Translations under genes and position numbers: made by a program
NCBI RefSeq assembly: GCF_030646115.1
Contig: NZ_JAUSMX010000032.1
Location: 102,391-166,390 of the forward strand
Source of the DNA: Fluviicoccus sp.
GTDB taxonomy: Bacteria; Pseudomonadota; Gammaproteobacteria; Pseudomonadales; Moraxellaceae
DNA length: 64,000 nucleotides
Direction of reading: 5' to 3'
Notes under the pieces: model-generated
What the model saw: the letters and a program-made list of their open reading frames with translations, nothing else
Database searches by the model: none
What the model was told of the DNA's origin: nothing
Part shown: piece by piece, positions 1 to 7,916 of the stretch
How positions within the stretch are numbered: position 1 is the stretch's first letter
How the letters are laid out: every line of letters starts with the position of its first letter

Positions 1-916
1 TATCCATATAGAGGATGGCCATGGATTGCTGGTCGCGCTTGGCGCGATCCCATTCAATCTGCATGGTCTCATCAAAGCCCCGGCGGTTGACCAGGCCGGT
101 CAGCGGGTCTTCGCGGGCCATCCGGTCCAGCGCCCGGTTCAGGCGGTCCAGTTCCACCGTCTGGTGCGAGACCATCAGCTCCTGTAGAAAGGCCAGGCGT
201 TCCTGACGCTCCATCAGTCCCACAATCACCAGTGTCGCCAGCGAACCCAGTCCGAAGTAATGCGACAACTTCAGGAGGTCAAAGCTCCAGTTCAGTGTCA
301 TGGCCGCCAGCATGGTAATGGAGGCGGAAATAATGACGATCATCACGCAGACCGGGAACAGCACCCGGATGCCGAAACAGATGATGGTGGTGATGATGAT
401 GACGTCATAAGCAGCATGCTGGGAAAAATTCTTGTCATAGGAGCTGATGCTGGCCAGCAGGATGCAACTGAGGATGACGGTGCTGGTCGGCGCCGCCATC
501 CACTGGAAGTTCCTGACAAAAAAGGGCTTTTCCGCAAACAGCATGACGCACGCCAAGGCGATGGCGATGGGAAGGAAGCAGTATTTCACCAGGAACATGT
601 CATTGGCAAAGACGGCGTTCGGGAACTGGCTGATCGCAAAGTAGGTGATCAGGCCGAACATCAGCAACAGCAGGGGCTTGCCGGCCATCAGGATGCGCAG
701 GTATTCATCCGCCCGCTTTGAATAGAACATCGTTTCGATGTCGTTTTCAAAATAGAGGAAGAACGGACGATGCTTCAGCGTGTCCTGTATGTATTCCAGC
801 TTCTTGGCGCTGAATAATTGGGGCTGGTTTCCGGCCGAAGCTTCGGCCTTGTTCGTCTCTGCACTATCCACGTTTATACCTTGTTGCCCTGGTTCGTGAT
901 GGGGTTGCGAGATCAT
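1..916 (-). CDS. Membrane-anchored diguanylate cyclase (GGDEF), C-terminus cut by window edge
   Basis: The leftward reading frame runs from an ATG at 916 off the left edge. An in-frame stop lies a few codons upstream of that ATG, so the frame cannot start earlier; a GTG at 871 is an alternative start. The first ~65 residues are soluble. About five hydrophobic segments follow, then a linker leading into DPLTGLVNRRGFDE, the usual opening of a GGDEF domain, and AILYMD, its first core strand, at the edge. The GGDEF signature itself lies outside the window, so activity (c-di-GMP synthesis from two GTP at the inner membrane) cannot be checked. The membrane part is probably a sensor of the multi-pass type; its signal is unknown. 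Confidence 0.85.
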   Translation of the reverse strand, partial: MISQPHHEPGQQGINVDSAETNKAEASAGNQPQLFSAKKLEYIQDTLKHRPFFLYFENDIETMFYSKRADEYLRILMAGKPLLLLMFGLITYFAISQFPNAVFANDMFLVKYCFLPIAIALACVMLFAEKPFFVRNFQWMAAPTSTVILSCILLASISSYDKNFSQHAAYDVIIITTIICFGIRVLFPVCVMIVIISASITMLAAMTLNWSFDLLKLSHYFGLGSLATLVIVGLMERQERLAFLQELMVSHQTVELDRLNRALDRMAREDPLTGLVNRRGFDETMQIEWDRAKRDQQSMAILYMD

Positions 917-1054
917 TTGTTGTTATTCGGCCACAAGCCGGGCCTCAGGCAGCAATCCTATCCGACGAACGGCATGCTTTTCGCGACTGGTTTTAGGGTT
1001 GCTTAAATATCACGCAGCATCCGGACGGTCAATCCTTTTCATCCCGGACTGAGG

Positions 1055-1060
1055 TACAAT
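1055..1060 (+). promoter_or_regulatory. Candidate -10 element (TACAAT) for the YgiQ gene
   Basis: TACAAT sits about 30 bases before the ATG at 1090. No convincing -35 box is seen at 16-18 bases upstream, so this is a partial match only. Confidence 0.35.
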
Positions 1061-1089
1061 GCGCTGCTGAATTTTTGAGTAGTTCCTGC

Positions 1090-3372
1090 ATGTCCGCCGT
1101 ACGTCCCGCCACCCAGGCATCCGCCTCGTCCCCTGTTCCCCTCTTCGGCCACGACAAATACTGGGCCGAATGTTTCGGCAGCGCGCCATTTTTGCCCATG
1201 AGCCGGGCCGAGATGGACCAGCTGGGCTGGGATGCCTGCGACATCATTATCGTCACTGGCGATGCCTATGTCGACCATCCCAGCTTCGGCATGGCAATCA
1301 TCGGCCGTTTGCTGGAAGCACAGGGCTTCCGTGTCGGCATCATCGCGCAGCCGGACTGGAATTCCGCCGAGCCGTTCAAGGCGCTGGGAGAACCGACGCT
1401 GTTCTTCGGTGTGGCGGCGGGGAACATGGACTCCATGATCAACCGTTACACGGCCGATCGCAAGATCCGCTCTGACGACGCCTATTCGCCGGGCGGCGAG
1501 GGCGGACGCCGTCCCGATCGCTGTTCCATCGTTTACGCCCAGCGCACCCGCGAGGCCTATCCGCATGTGCCGATTGTCATGGGCGGTATCGAGGCCAGCC
1601 TGCGCCGCATCGCCCACTATGACTACTGGCAGGACAAGGTGCGCCGCTCGCTGCTGCTGGACGCCAAGGCCGACATCCTCGTTTACGGCAACGCCGAGCG
1701 CGCCATTGTCGAGGTGGCGCACCGGCTGGCCAAGGGCGAGAACATCCGCGACATCACCGACCTGCGCGGCACCGCCTTCCTGCGTCGCGACACGCCGGAG
1801 GGCTGGTTTGAGCTGGAATCGACCGATGTCGACCATCCCGGCCGCGTCGATCCGATCATCAATCCGTATGTGAATACGCAGGACACCGAGTCTTGTGAAG
1901 TCGAAAAGCAGAAGTCCGACGCCTCGCCGGTCAATATCGACAGTGAAGTGCAGGTAGTGACGCTGCGCCCCGGCAATGCGCTCAAGCATCGGATGCCGCC
2001 GCGCGACAAGACCGTGATCCGCCTGCCGTCCTACGAGCAGGTCAAGGGTGACCCGGTGTATTACGCCCACGCCAACCGCGTGCTGCACCTGGAAACCAAT
2101 CCCGGCAACGCCCGTGCGCTGGTGCAGCGTCATGGCGACCGCGAAGTGTGGATCAACCCGCCGCCCATTCCGCTCAGCACCGAGGAAATGGACTACGTCT
2201 TCGACCTGCCGTACGCGCGGGTGCCGCACCCGGCGTATGGGGATGCGCGCATTCCCGCCTACGAGATGATCCGTTTCTCGGTGAACATCATGCGCGGCTG
2301 CTTCGGCGGCTGCACCTTCTGTTCCATCACCGAGCACGAAGGCCGCATTATCCAGAACCGTTCCGAAGACTCCATCATCCGCGAAATCGAGCAGATGCGC
2401 ACCGTGCCGGGGTTCACCGGCATTGTCTCTGATCTGGGCGGTCCCACCGCCAACATGTACCGGCTGGCCTGCAAGTCGCCGAAGATCGAGGCTGCCTGTC
2501 GCAAGCCGTCCTGCGTCTACCCGGACATCTGCGACAACCTCGGCACCGACCACTCGCATCTGATCGAACTCTACCGCCGCGCCCGCAAGCTGCCGGGGGT
2601 GAAGAAGATCCTGATCGGTTCCGGCCTGCGCTACGATCTGGCGGTGCGTTCGCCCGAATATGTGCGTGAACTGGTGACGCACCATGTCGGCGGCTACCTG
2701 AAGATTGCGCCCGAGCACACCGAGGGCGGTCCGTTGTCGAAGATGATGAAACCCGGCATCGGCGCCTTTGACCGCTTCAAGCAGATGTTCGACCGTTTCT
2801 CCAAGGAAGCGGGCAAGGAACAGTACCTGATTCCGTACTTCATCGCGGCGCACCCCGGCACCACCGATGCCGACATGATGAATCTGGCGGTCTGGCTGAA
2901 GAAGAACGGTTTCCGCGCCGACCAGGTGCAGACCTTCTACCCCTCGCCGATGGCCACCGCCACGGCCATGTACCATTCCGGCAAGAACCCGCTGCGCAAG
3001 GTGACGCGCGACAGCGAGACGGTGGATATCGTCAAGGGCGACCGCCGCCGCCGTCTGCACAAGGCCTTCCTGCGCTACCACGACCCCAACAACTGGCCGC
3101 TGCTGCGCGATGCCTTGAAAGCCATGGGCCGTGCCGACCTGATCGGCAACGGCAAGCACCATCTGATCCCCACCTACCAGCCGGTGATGGACGGGACTTA
3201 CCAGACGGCGCGCAAGAAGAACTCGTCGGTGGAGCAGGGCAAGTCGCAAAAGGTGACGGCGAAGAAGGGACGCATCCTGACCCAGCATACCGGCCTGCCG
3301 CCGCGTGAAACCGGCGCGGGCAAAGCGCCCATGGTCCCGAAACGGCCGGTGAAGAAACGTACCAGTCGTTAA
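1090..3372 (+). CDS. ygiQ: YgiQ family radical SAM protein
   Basis: 760 residues, close to the ~740 of the E. coli family member. A CX3CX2C motif ([10 protein letters not shown], Cys404/408/411) is the 4Fe-4S site that binds S-adenosylmethionine. It follows a long N-terminal region (about residues 1-330) characteristic of the UPF0313/YgiQ family. The C-terminal ~80 residues are basic, rich in Lys and Arg, and look disordered. The reaction and substrate of the family are not established. The frame is open from a TTG at 1075, but ATG 1090 gives the family-like N-terminus. The gene stands alone, with its own -10-like element and an intrinsic terminator just after the stop. Confidence 0.92.
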   Translation: MSAVRPATQASASSPVPLFGHDKYWAECFGSAPFLPMSRAEMDQLGWDACDIIIVTGDAYVDHPSFGMAIIGRLLEAQGFRVGIIAQPDWNSAEPFKALGEPTLFFGVAAGNMDSMINRYTADRKIRSDDAYSPGGEGGRRPDRCSIVYAQRTREAYPHVPIVMGGIEASLRRIAHYDYWQDKVRRSLLLDAKADILVYGNAERAIVEVAHRLAKGENIRDITDLRGTAFLRRDTPEGWFELESTDVDHPGRVDPIINPYVNTQDTESCEVEKQKSDASPVNIDSEVQVVTLRPGNALKHRMPPRDKTVIRLPSYEQVKGDPVYYAHANRVLHLETNPGNARALVQRHGDREVWINPPPIPLSTEEMDYVFDLPYARVPHPAYGDARIPAYEMIRFSVNIMRGCFGGCTFCSITEHEGRIIQNRSEDSIIREIEQMRTVPGFTGIVSDLGGPTANMYRLACKSPKIEAACRKPSCVYPDICDNLGTDHSHLIELYRRARKLPGVKKILIGSGLRYDLAVRSPEYVRELVTHHVGGYLKIAPEHTEGGPLSKMMKPGIGAFDRFKQMFDRFSKEAGKEQYLIPYFIAAHPGTTDADMMNLAVWLKKNGFRADQVQTFYPSPMATATAMYHSGKNPLRKVTRDSETVDIVKGDRRRRLHKAFLRYHDPNNWPLLRDALKAMGRADLIGNGKHHLIPTYQPVMDGTYQTARKKNSSVEQGKSQKVTAKKGRILTQHTGLPPRETGAGKAPMVPKRPVKKRTSR

Positions 3373-3380
3373 GGAAAACC

Positions 3381-3407
3381 AAAGGGCGCGGAATTCGCGC
3401 CCTTTTT
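3381..3407 (+). terminator. Intrinsic terminator after the YgiQ gene
   Basis: A perfect 10-bp stem (3381-3390 with 3396-3405), a 5-nt loop and a short T-run ending at 3407, starting nine bases after the stop codon. Confidence 0.9.
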
Positions 3408-3456
3408 GTACGTGTAATCGCCCGGTTAAAAGCGTTGCGCTTTTGTTTTGTCCAGC

Positions 3457-3484
3457 TTGCAAGCCGGCTCATTTTCCATATAGT
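3457..3484 (+). promoter_or_regulatory. Candidate promoter of the riboswitch-terC transcript
   Basis: TTGCAA (3457-3462), 16-bp spacer, TATAGT (3479-3484). This would start transcription near 3491, just before the riboswitch aptamer. Confidence 0.5.
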
Positions 3485-3493
3485 CAAAGCTCA

Positions 3494-3599
3494 TCTCCAT
3501 GGGGAGTAGCTTCCCTGGCGCGACATCGTCAATACGTTGCCTTTCGGCAGCCGGTGTCGCCGCAGCCTGTTGTTTCCGCTGCAAGCAAGACCGTGGATG
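3494..3599 (+). ncRNA. yybP-ykoY family manganese riboswitch
   Basis: The two conserved family blocks are present in the right order: GGGGAGTAGC at 3501-3510 and GCAAGACC at 3581-3592 region. They are closed by a P1 helix pairing TCCATGG (about 3496-3502) with CCGTGGA (about 3591-3597), including one wobble pair, with two helical arms between. RNAs of this family sense Mn2+ and commonly precede terC/alx genes, and here a TerC gene follows ~80 bases later. The stretch between aptamer and start codon (3600-3680) would be the expression platform. No clear terminator hairpin is visible there, so control is more likely translational. Confidence 0.85.
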
Positions 3600-3680
3600 G
3601 CGTTTGCCATCGGTCGTGCCTGTCATTCCTGACTTTTCCGGTGGCAATCCTTTTAAACCTTGAACAAGGGGGATTTCCCG

Positions 3681-4637
3681 ATGGAAACCATTGCTACACC
3701 TTTACTTTGGGGCGCCTTCGCGCTCAGTGTCGTAGTTGCACTGTGGGTGGACTTTGCCGGGCTGAAAAGCCGTGGCAAGGAAGGTGTCACTTTCCGCAGC
3801 GCATTGAACTGGTCGCTGGTCTGGTTCACGCTGGCGCTGGCCTTCGGCGGCCTGCTGTGGTGGGAGCTGAGCGGCACGCTGGGCAGTGAACTCGCCAATG
3901 AGCGCACGCTGGAGTACTTCACCGGCTATCTGGTTGAAAAGTCGCTGGCGGTAGACAACGTCTTCATTTTCCTGCTGATATTCAGTTATTTTGCGCTGCC
4001 GGTGCATTTACAGCGCCGGGTGCTGCTGTACGGGGTGCTGGGCGCCATCATCCTCCGCGCCATCATGATCTTCATTGGCGGCTGGCTGATTGCCGAATTC
4101 CACTGGATTCTCTATGTGTTCGGCGCGTTCCTGGTGCTGACCGGTGTTAAGATGTGGCAGGCCGCGCATGAAGAGCCCTCGCTGGAAGACAACGCCCTGC
4201 TGAAGTGGCTGAAGAACCATATCCCGATGTCGAAGGACTATGACGGTGAGAAGTTCTTTATCTGGGAAAACGGCAAGCGCGTGGCGACGCCGTTGTTCCT
4301 GGTGCTGATCTTTGTGGAGTTGAGCGATGTGATGTTTGCCGTAGACAGCATCCCGGCCATCTTCGCCATCACCAGCGACCCCTTCATCGTACTGACCTCC
4401 AACATCTACGCCATCATGGGCCTGCGCGCCATGTACTTCATGCTGGCCGGGGTGGCGGACCGTTTCAGCCTGCTGAATTACGGCCTGGCGGTGATCCTGG
4501 TGTTTATCGGCACCAAGATGCTGTTGCTGGACGTGGTGAAGGTGCCGGCGCTGGTGTCGCTGGCGGTGATTGTGACCATCCTGACGATCACTGTTTACCT
4601 GAGTCTGCGCAAGACTCAAAAAACCTTTGGGTCTTGA
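3681..4637 (+). CDS. alx: TerC/Alx family integral membrane protein, probable Mn2+ exporter
   Basis: 318 residues, matching the ~320 of E. coli Alx. There are about nine hydrophobic segments. The acidic membrane motifs expected for TerC are seen: the region around DNVFIFLLIF near residue 90, and FVELSDVMFAVDSIPAIFAI followed by TSNIYAIMGLRAMYF in the C-terminal half. The start is ATG 3681, with a strong AAGGGGG Shine-Dalgarno seven bases upstream; an upstream in-frame TTG at 3660 is ignored because it precedes that site. The manganese riboswitch upstream supports a role in exporting excess manganese across the inner membrane. Alx in E. coli is also alkali-induced; whether that applies here is unknown. 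Confidence 0.92.
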   Translation: METIATPLLWGAFALSVVVALWVDFAGLKSRGKEGVTFRSALNWSLVWFTLALAFGGLLWWELSGTLGSELANERTLEYFTGYLVEKSLAVDNVFIFLLIFSYFALPVHLQRRVLLYGVLGAIILRAIMIFIGGWLIAEFHWILYVFGAFLVLTGVKMWQAAHEEPSLEDNALLKWLKNHIPMSKDYDGEKFFIWENGKRVATPLFLVLIFVELSDVMFAVDSIPAIFAITSDPFIVLTSNIYAIMGLRAMYFMLAGVADRFSLLNYGLAVILVFIGTKMLLLDVVKVPALVSLAVIVTILTITVYLSLRKTQKTFGS

Positions 4638-4659
4638 TGGTTTCTTCTCTTCACCTCCC

Positions 4660-4771
4660 GTAGGGGCGCATCGCATGCGCCCTCGCGAACGAACACCCCC
4701 TGTAGGTCGGGCTTAAGCCCGACACCGCTCTCCGATCGAAGGGTGTTGTCGGGTTGAAACCCGACCTACAG
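4660..4771. repeat. Dispersed palindromic repeat pair in a convergent gap
   Basis: Two modules are seen. The first is GTAGGGGCGCA plus a hairpin GGGCGCAT-CGC-ATGCGCCC (4660-4682). The second is a GTAGGTCGGGCTT element at 4700-4724 repeated in inverted orientation at 4745-4771, so the two can fold into one long hairpin. Close copies of both modules recur at 6629-6694. The repeat lies between converging genes and its right arm contains the TAG stop of the dehydrogenase gene. It may serve as a bidirectional terminator. Confidence 0.8.
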
Positions 4772-5635
4772 GGTCTTGAACAACCGCACCACCGAGCTCA
4801 AATCCTCCAGTCCCGCCCCTTTACCCGCATGCTGCCTCAGCAACTGCGACGCCAGCGCCGACACCGGCACGCTGCTCAGATGTTCCTTGGCCAACGCCAC
4901 CGCATTATCCAGATCCTTCAGCAAGGTATTCACCTTCCACTGCACCGGCTCGAAGCTGTCCGTCGCCATGCGTGGTGCAAGTATCTGGAAGGGCAGGGAG
5001 TCTGCAAACCCTCCGGCCAGAGCCGGGGCCAGTTTGGTGGCGTCCACGCCGGCCTTGGCGGCCAGCGCCACCGTTTCTGCGATCAGCAAGGCATTGCCGG
5101 CGACAATCATCTGGTTGCAGATCTTGGTGATCTGGCCGCTGCCCACCGGGCCCATGTGCGTCAACCGCTGCGACAGGTGCGCGGCAATCGGCCGCAGGCG
5201 CTCCACCGCTTCCGGTCGGCCACCCGCCATGATCACCAGCATGCCGCTTTCCGCACCGCCGACACCACCGGATACCGGCGCATCCACCCAATCCACGCCT
5301 TTGGCCGCCAGACGGGTGGCGAAGTCGCGGGTTGCCTCGGGGGTGATGCTGGAGAAGTCCACGATCAGTTGGCCGTGGCGTAAGAACCCGGCCAATCCGT
5401 GTTCTCCGAACAATACGGCTTCTACGGCGGCGGTATCCGCCAGACAGAGCAGGATGACGTTGCAGCGGTCAGACATCCCGGCGAGACTGGCCGCGATACG
5501 GGCACCCTGATCGGCGAGGGCGTCACATTTGCCGGGCGACCGGTTCCAGACCTCGACTGAATGGCCTGCGGCCAGCAGCCGGGCGGCCATGCGACTGCCC
5601 ATCAGACCTATGCCGACAAAACCAAGATGTTCCAT
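4766..5635 (-). CDS. NAD(P)-binding dehydrogenase of the HIBADH / beta-hydroxyacid family
   Basis: 289 residues, the usual family length. The N-terminus (GFVGIGLMGSRMA) is the Rossmann GxGxxG plus MG signature. DAPVSGGVGGAESG near residue 120 is the substrate-binding loop. GQITKICNQ near residue 170 carries the catalytic Lys and Asn. Relatives reduce or oxidise 3-hydroxy acids (3-hydroxyisobutyrate, tartronate semialdehyde, glyoxylate, succinic semialdehyde); the substrate cannot be assigned here. The start ATG at 5635 fits the family N-terminus. The stop codon lies inside a dispersed repeat. The gene is divergent from the MBL hydrolase and convergent with terC. Confidence 0.88.
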   Translation of the reverse strand: MEHLGFVGIGLMGSRMAARLLAAGHSVEVWNRSPGKCDALADQGARIAASLAGMSDRCNVILLCLADTAAVEAVLFGEHGLAGFLRHGQLIVDFSSITPEATRDFATRLAAKGVDWVDAPVSGGVGGAESGMLVIMAGGRPEAVERLRPIAAHLSQRLTHMGPVGSGQITKICNQMIVAGNALLIAETVALAAKAGVDATKLAPALAGGFADSLPFQILAPRMATDSFEPVQWKVNTLLKDLDNAVALAKEHLSSVPVSALASQLLRQHAGKGAGLEDLSSVVRLFKTL

Positions 5636-5739
5636 GACGCGCCTCCGGAGCAGGGGTAAACCGGGATTCTACCTGCCTTGCAGCGGTCATCACAAAGGGC
5701 GATGATGGAAAGATAGGTACTCAATTCCCGAGGATCGAC

Positions 5740-6615
5740 ATGCTGAAAAAATGGCTGGGCCTGACTGCGCCGGAGGCTTCCCTGTACAGCGCACCGCTGC
5801 CTGCGGGCGAGGGCTGGCTGGAGATGACCTATCTTGGCACGGCCGGTTTTGTGTTGAAGACGCCGCAGCGGACCGTGGTGCTGGATCCGTATCTGAGCCG
5901 CGCCAATATCCTGGATACGCTGACCAAGCCGCTGCATGTGCAGCCGGGACTGTTGAGCAAGCACATACCCCACGCCGATGACGTGCTGATCGGGCATGCC
6001 CACTACGACCATATTCTGGATGCGCCTGCGTTATGCAAGATGACCGGGGCGCGGTTGATCGGTTCGGTGGCGGCCTGCAATGTCGGTCGGGCGGCGGGCT
6101 TGCCAGAGTCACAACTGGTGGAGACGCACGGGCGGGAGGATATTGCCTGCGGAGCGTGGACGGTGCGCGGGCTGCCGTCGATTCACGGCAAGGCGATTTT
6201 CGGGCGGATTCCCTTGCCGGGCGACATGCTGACGCCGCCGCCGTGGCCGCCGCGCTTTCACCAGTTGAAGCACGGGCAGGTGCTGAACTGGCTGGTGGAT
6301 ACCGGGTCGCTGAAGGTGGTGCATATTGATTCGGCGGATTTCATTCCTTCCGAGTTGCAGGGGATTCAGGCGGATGTGGTCTGCCTGTGCGCCATCGGGC
6401 GGAAGTATCGGCCGGATTATGTGAAGGAGGTGGTGGCCTTGCTGAAGCCGAAGTGGATTGTGCCTTGCCATTGGGACACGATGTTTACGCCGTTTGAGGC
6501 GGAGCCGGAGATGATTCCGGGGGTGGATTTGGCGGGGATGGTGAGGGAGATTGAGGCGGAGGGGGTGACGGCGGTTGTTATGCCGATGCGGGGGAAACAG
6601 GTCTTTTCCCGCTGA
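5740..6615 (+). CDS. MBL-fold metallohydrolase
   Basis: 291 residues. The metallo-beta-lactamase metal motif HAHYDH is present near residue 87, preceded by the strand-turn MTYLGTAGFVL and the DPYLS loop typical of UlaG-like single-domain MBL proteins. A C-terminal IVPCHWDT supplies the later histidine ligand. There is no signal peptide, so it is probably cytoplasmic. The sequence puts it in the beta-lactamase-like hydrolase superfamily, but the substrate is unknown. Codon use becomes strikingly G-rich towards the 3' end (6400-6590). Confidence 0.85.
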   Translation: MLKKWLGLTAPEASLYSAPLPAGEGWLEMTYLGTAGFVLKTPQRTVVLDPYLSRANILDTLTKPLHVQPGLLSKHIPHADDVLIGHAHYDHILDAPALCKMTGARLIGSVAACNVGRAAGLPESQLVETHGREDIACGAWTVRGLPSIHGKAIFGRIPLPGDMLTPPPWPPRFHQLKHGQVLNWLVDTGSLKVVHIDSADFIPSELQGIQADVVCLCAIGRKYRPDYVKEVVALLKPKWIVPCHWDTMFTPFEAEPEMIPGVDLAGMVREIEAEGVTAVVMPMRGKQVFSR

Positions 6616-6628
6616 ATTTTCCCTGATC

Positions 6629-6694
6629 CGTAGGGGCGCAGTGCGTGCGCCCTTGCATTCGGACAAAACGGTGTAGGTCGGGCTTCAGCCCGAC
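6629..6694. repeat. Second copy of the GTAGGGGCGCA / GTAGGTCGGGCTT repeat
   Basis: GTAGGGGCGCA with the hairpin GGGCGCA-GTGCG-TGCGCCC (6630-6652) is followed by GTGTAGGTCGGGCTTCAGCCCGACA (two runs, 6671-6694). This is the same order and spacing as in the copy at 4660-4724, but without the inverted third module. Confidence 0.8.
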
Positions 6695-6960
6695 ATGTTG
6701 CTCCCGTTGCAGAGGTTATCCGCCTGCCGCGGGCCCTACTTTTCTCTTGGGAAAAGTAGGCAAAACCGCGTCCTTCGCCAAAACTCGCGAGCCGCCGGTT
6801 CGCTGTTTGACGGTATCGCTTCAATCACTTCGTTATCCGACCCGCCGCTCAAACAGTTGGCTGCGGACCGCTTGTTTTGTGCTGCAGGTAGCCTGGTTCC
6901 GTAGAGAATCCCCCTCTCCCCTTGTGGGAGAGGGTCGGGGAGAGGGGTGCGGAAAGTTGA
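6695..6960. repeat. Gene-free repeat region with two further palindromes
   Basis: No supported gene is present. A perfect 10-bp inverted repeat (CCTACTTTTC, 6735-6744, with GAAAAGTAGG, 6751-6760) is followed by ~130 bases of the kind of dispersed intergenic sequence that often accompanies it. A CCCTCTCCC / GGGAGAGGG hairpin with a second GGGGAGAGGGG arm follows at 6911-6947. Both have the look of multi-copy genomic repeats. They sit between two converging genes and may terminate both transcripts. Confidence 0.65.
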
Positions 6961-7758
6961 TCAGTCAAACTGCCTCTCCACATACCCCAGTTCCGGCTGT
7001 TTCGCCCGTTTTCCGGCAATCTTGAAGTTCTTGCCCAGCAGTAGCCGCCGTTGCCACTTCTTTTCCAGCGCCAGTGTTTCGGCGTCGCCTTCGCTGACCA
7101 TGGCGTTCAACACGCGTTTGGCGGCGAGGACGGCGTCGGGGGAGCGGGTGCAGATTTCGGCGGCGAGTTCGAGGGCTTTGCCCATCGGGTCGTCGCTGAC
7201 GTGGCTGATCAGGCCGGCGGTCTTGGCGTCGGCGCCGTTGACGATGCGGGCGGTCATGGTCAGTTCCTTGGCCATGTCCAGGCCCACCAGGCCGCGCAGG
7301 GTGACGCTGACGGCCATGTCGGGAACCAGGCCCCAGCGGGCTTCCATAATGGCCAGTTGCGAGTCCGGGGTGGCGATGCGGAAGTCAGCGCCCAAGGCCA
7401 GTTGCATGCCCGCGCCGAAGCAGTGGCCGTGGATGACGGCGATGACCGGCACCGGCAGGTCGCGCCAGATCAGGAACACGCGCTGGAACAGGTTGGGGCC
7501 GGGGCGGCTCAGTTCCCACATCGCGGTGAGCGAGTTCTTGGGGCTGCGCAGGTCGTTGAGGTCAATACCGGCGCTGAAAGAGGTGCCTTCGCCGGTCAGC
7601 AATACGGCGCGGACAGAGCGCTGTTCCTTCAGTTCTTCGCCAATGCGCAGCAGTTCGCGCAGCAGGTCAAAGCTCATGGCGTTGCGCTTGTCAGGGCGGT
7701 TGAGGCGTACTTCCACCACGTTGTGCGGGTGGGTGATGATCTGGACGAGGTCGGTCAT
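6961..7758 (-). CDS. Enoyl-CoA hydratase/isomerase (crotonase) family protein
   Basis: 265 residues. The crotonase oxyanion-hole segments are clear: SFSAGIDLNDL near residue 62 and GHCFGAGMQLALGAD near residue 110. A downstream EARWGLVPDM region provides the usual acidic active-site position. The AGIDL version resembles dienoyl-CoA isomerase-like members rather than classical hydratases, but the family is too broad for a firm substrate. It likely acts in cytoplasmic fatty-acid or acyl-CoA metabolism. The gene stands alone on its strand, with ettA 158 bases upstream. Confidence 0.88.
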   Translation of the reverse strand: MTDLVQIITHPHNVVEVRLNRPDKRNAMSFDLLRELLRIGEELKEQRSVRAVLLTGEGTSFSAGIDLNDLRSPKNSLTAMWELSRPGPNLFQRVFLIWRDLPVPVIAVIHGHCFGAGMQLALGADFRIATPDSQLAIMEARWGLVPDMAVSVTLRGLVGLDMAKELTMTARIVNGADAKTAGLISHVSDDPMGKALELAAEICTRSPDAVLAAKRVLNAMVSEGDAETLALEKKWQRRLLLGKNFKIAGKRAKQPELGYVERQFD

Positions 7759-7864
7759 GGCTTTCTCGTAGAGCTTGCGGTGTGGGCGAGAGATTGCACG
7801 GATTCTGCCGGTCTGGCAATGCGTTTGAACCGGCAGTCATGGGCGGCAAGGTCAATACCACCTC

Positions 7865-7894
7865 AAAAAAAACCGGACGCCAAAGCGTCCGGTT
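7865..7894 (-). terminator. Intrinsic terminator after ettA
   Basis: A perfect 10-bp stem (7871-7880 with 7885-7894) and a CAAA loop; on the minus strand it is followed by a run of U (A-run at 7865-7870 on the plus strand). It lies 23 bases past the ettA stop. Confidence 0.9.
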
Positions 7895-7916
7895 CTTGAA
7901 TCAGGGAGGCGAGCTT

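Noticed and set aside
260..721. 153-codon plus-strand frame rich in Asp, Gln and His
   Set aside because: Shadow of the membrane part of the diguanylate cyclase gene.
1039..3462. 807-codon open frame on the minus strand
   Set aside because: Lies opposite the YgiQ gene, with His/Arg/Val-rich composition and no domain; a shadow of GC-rich codon use.
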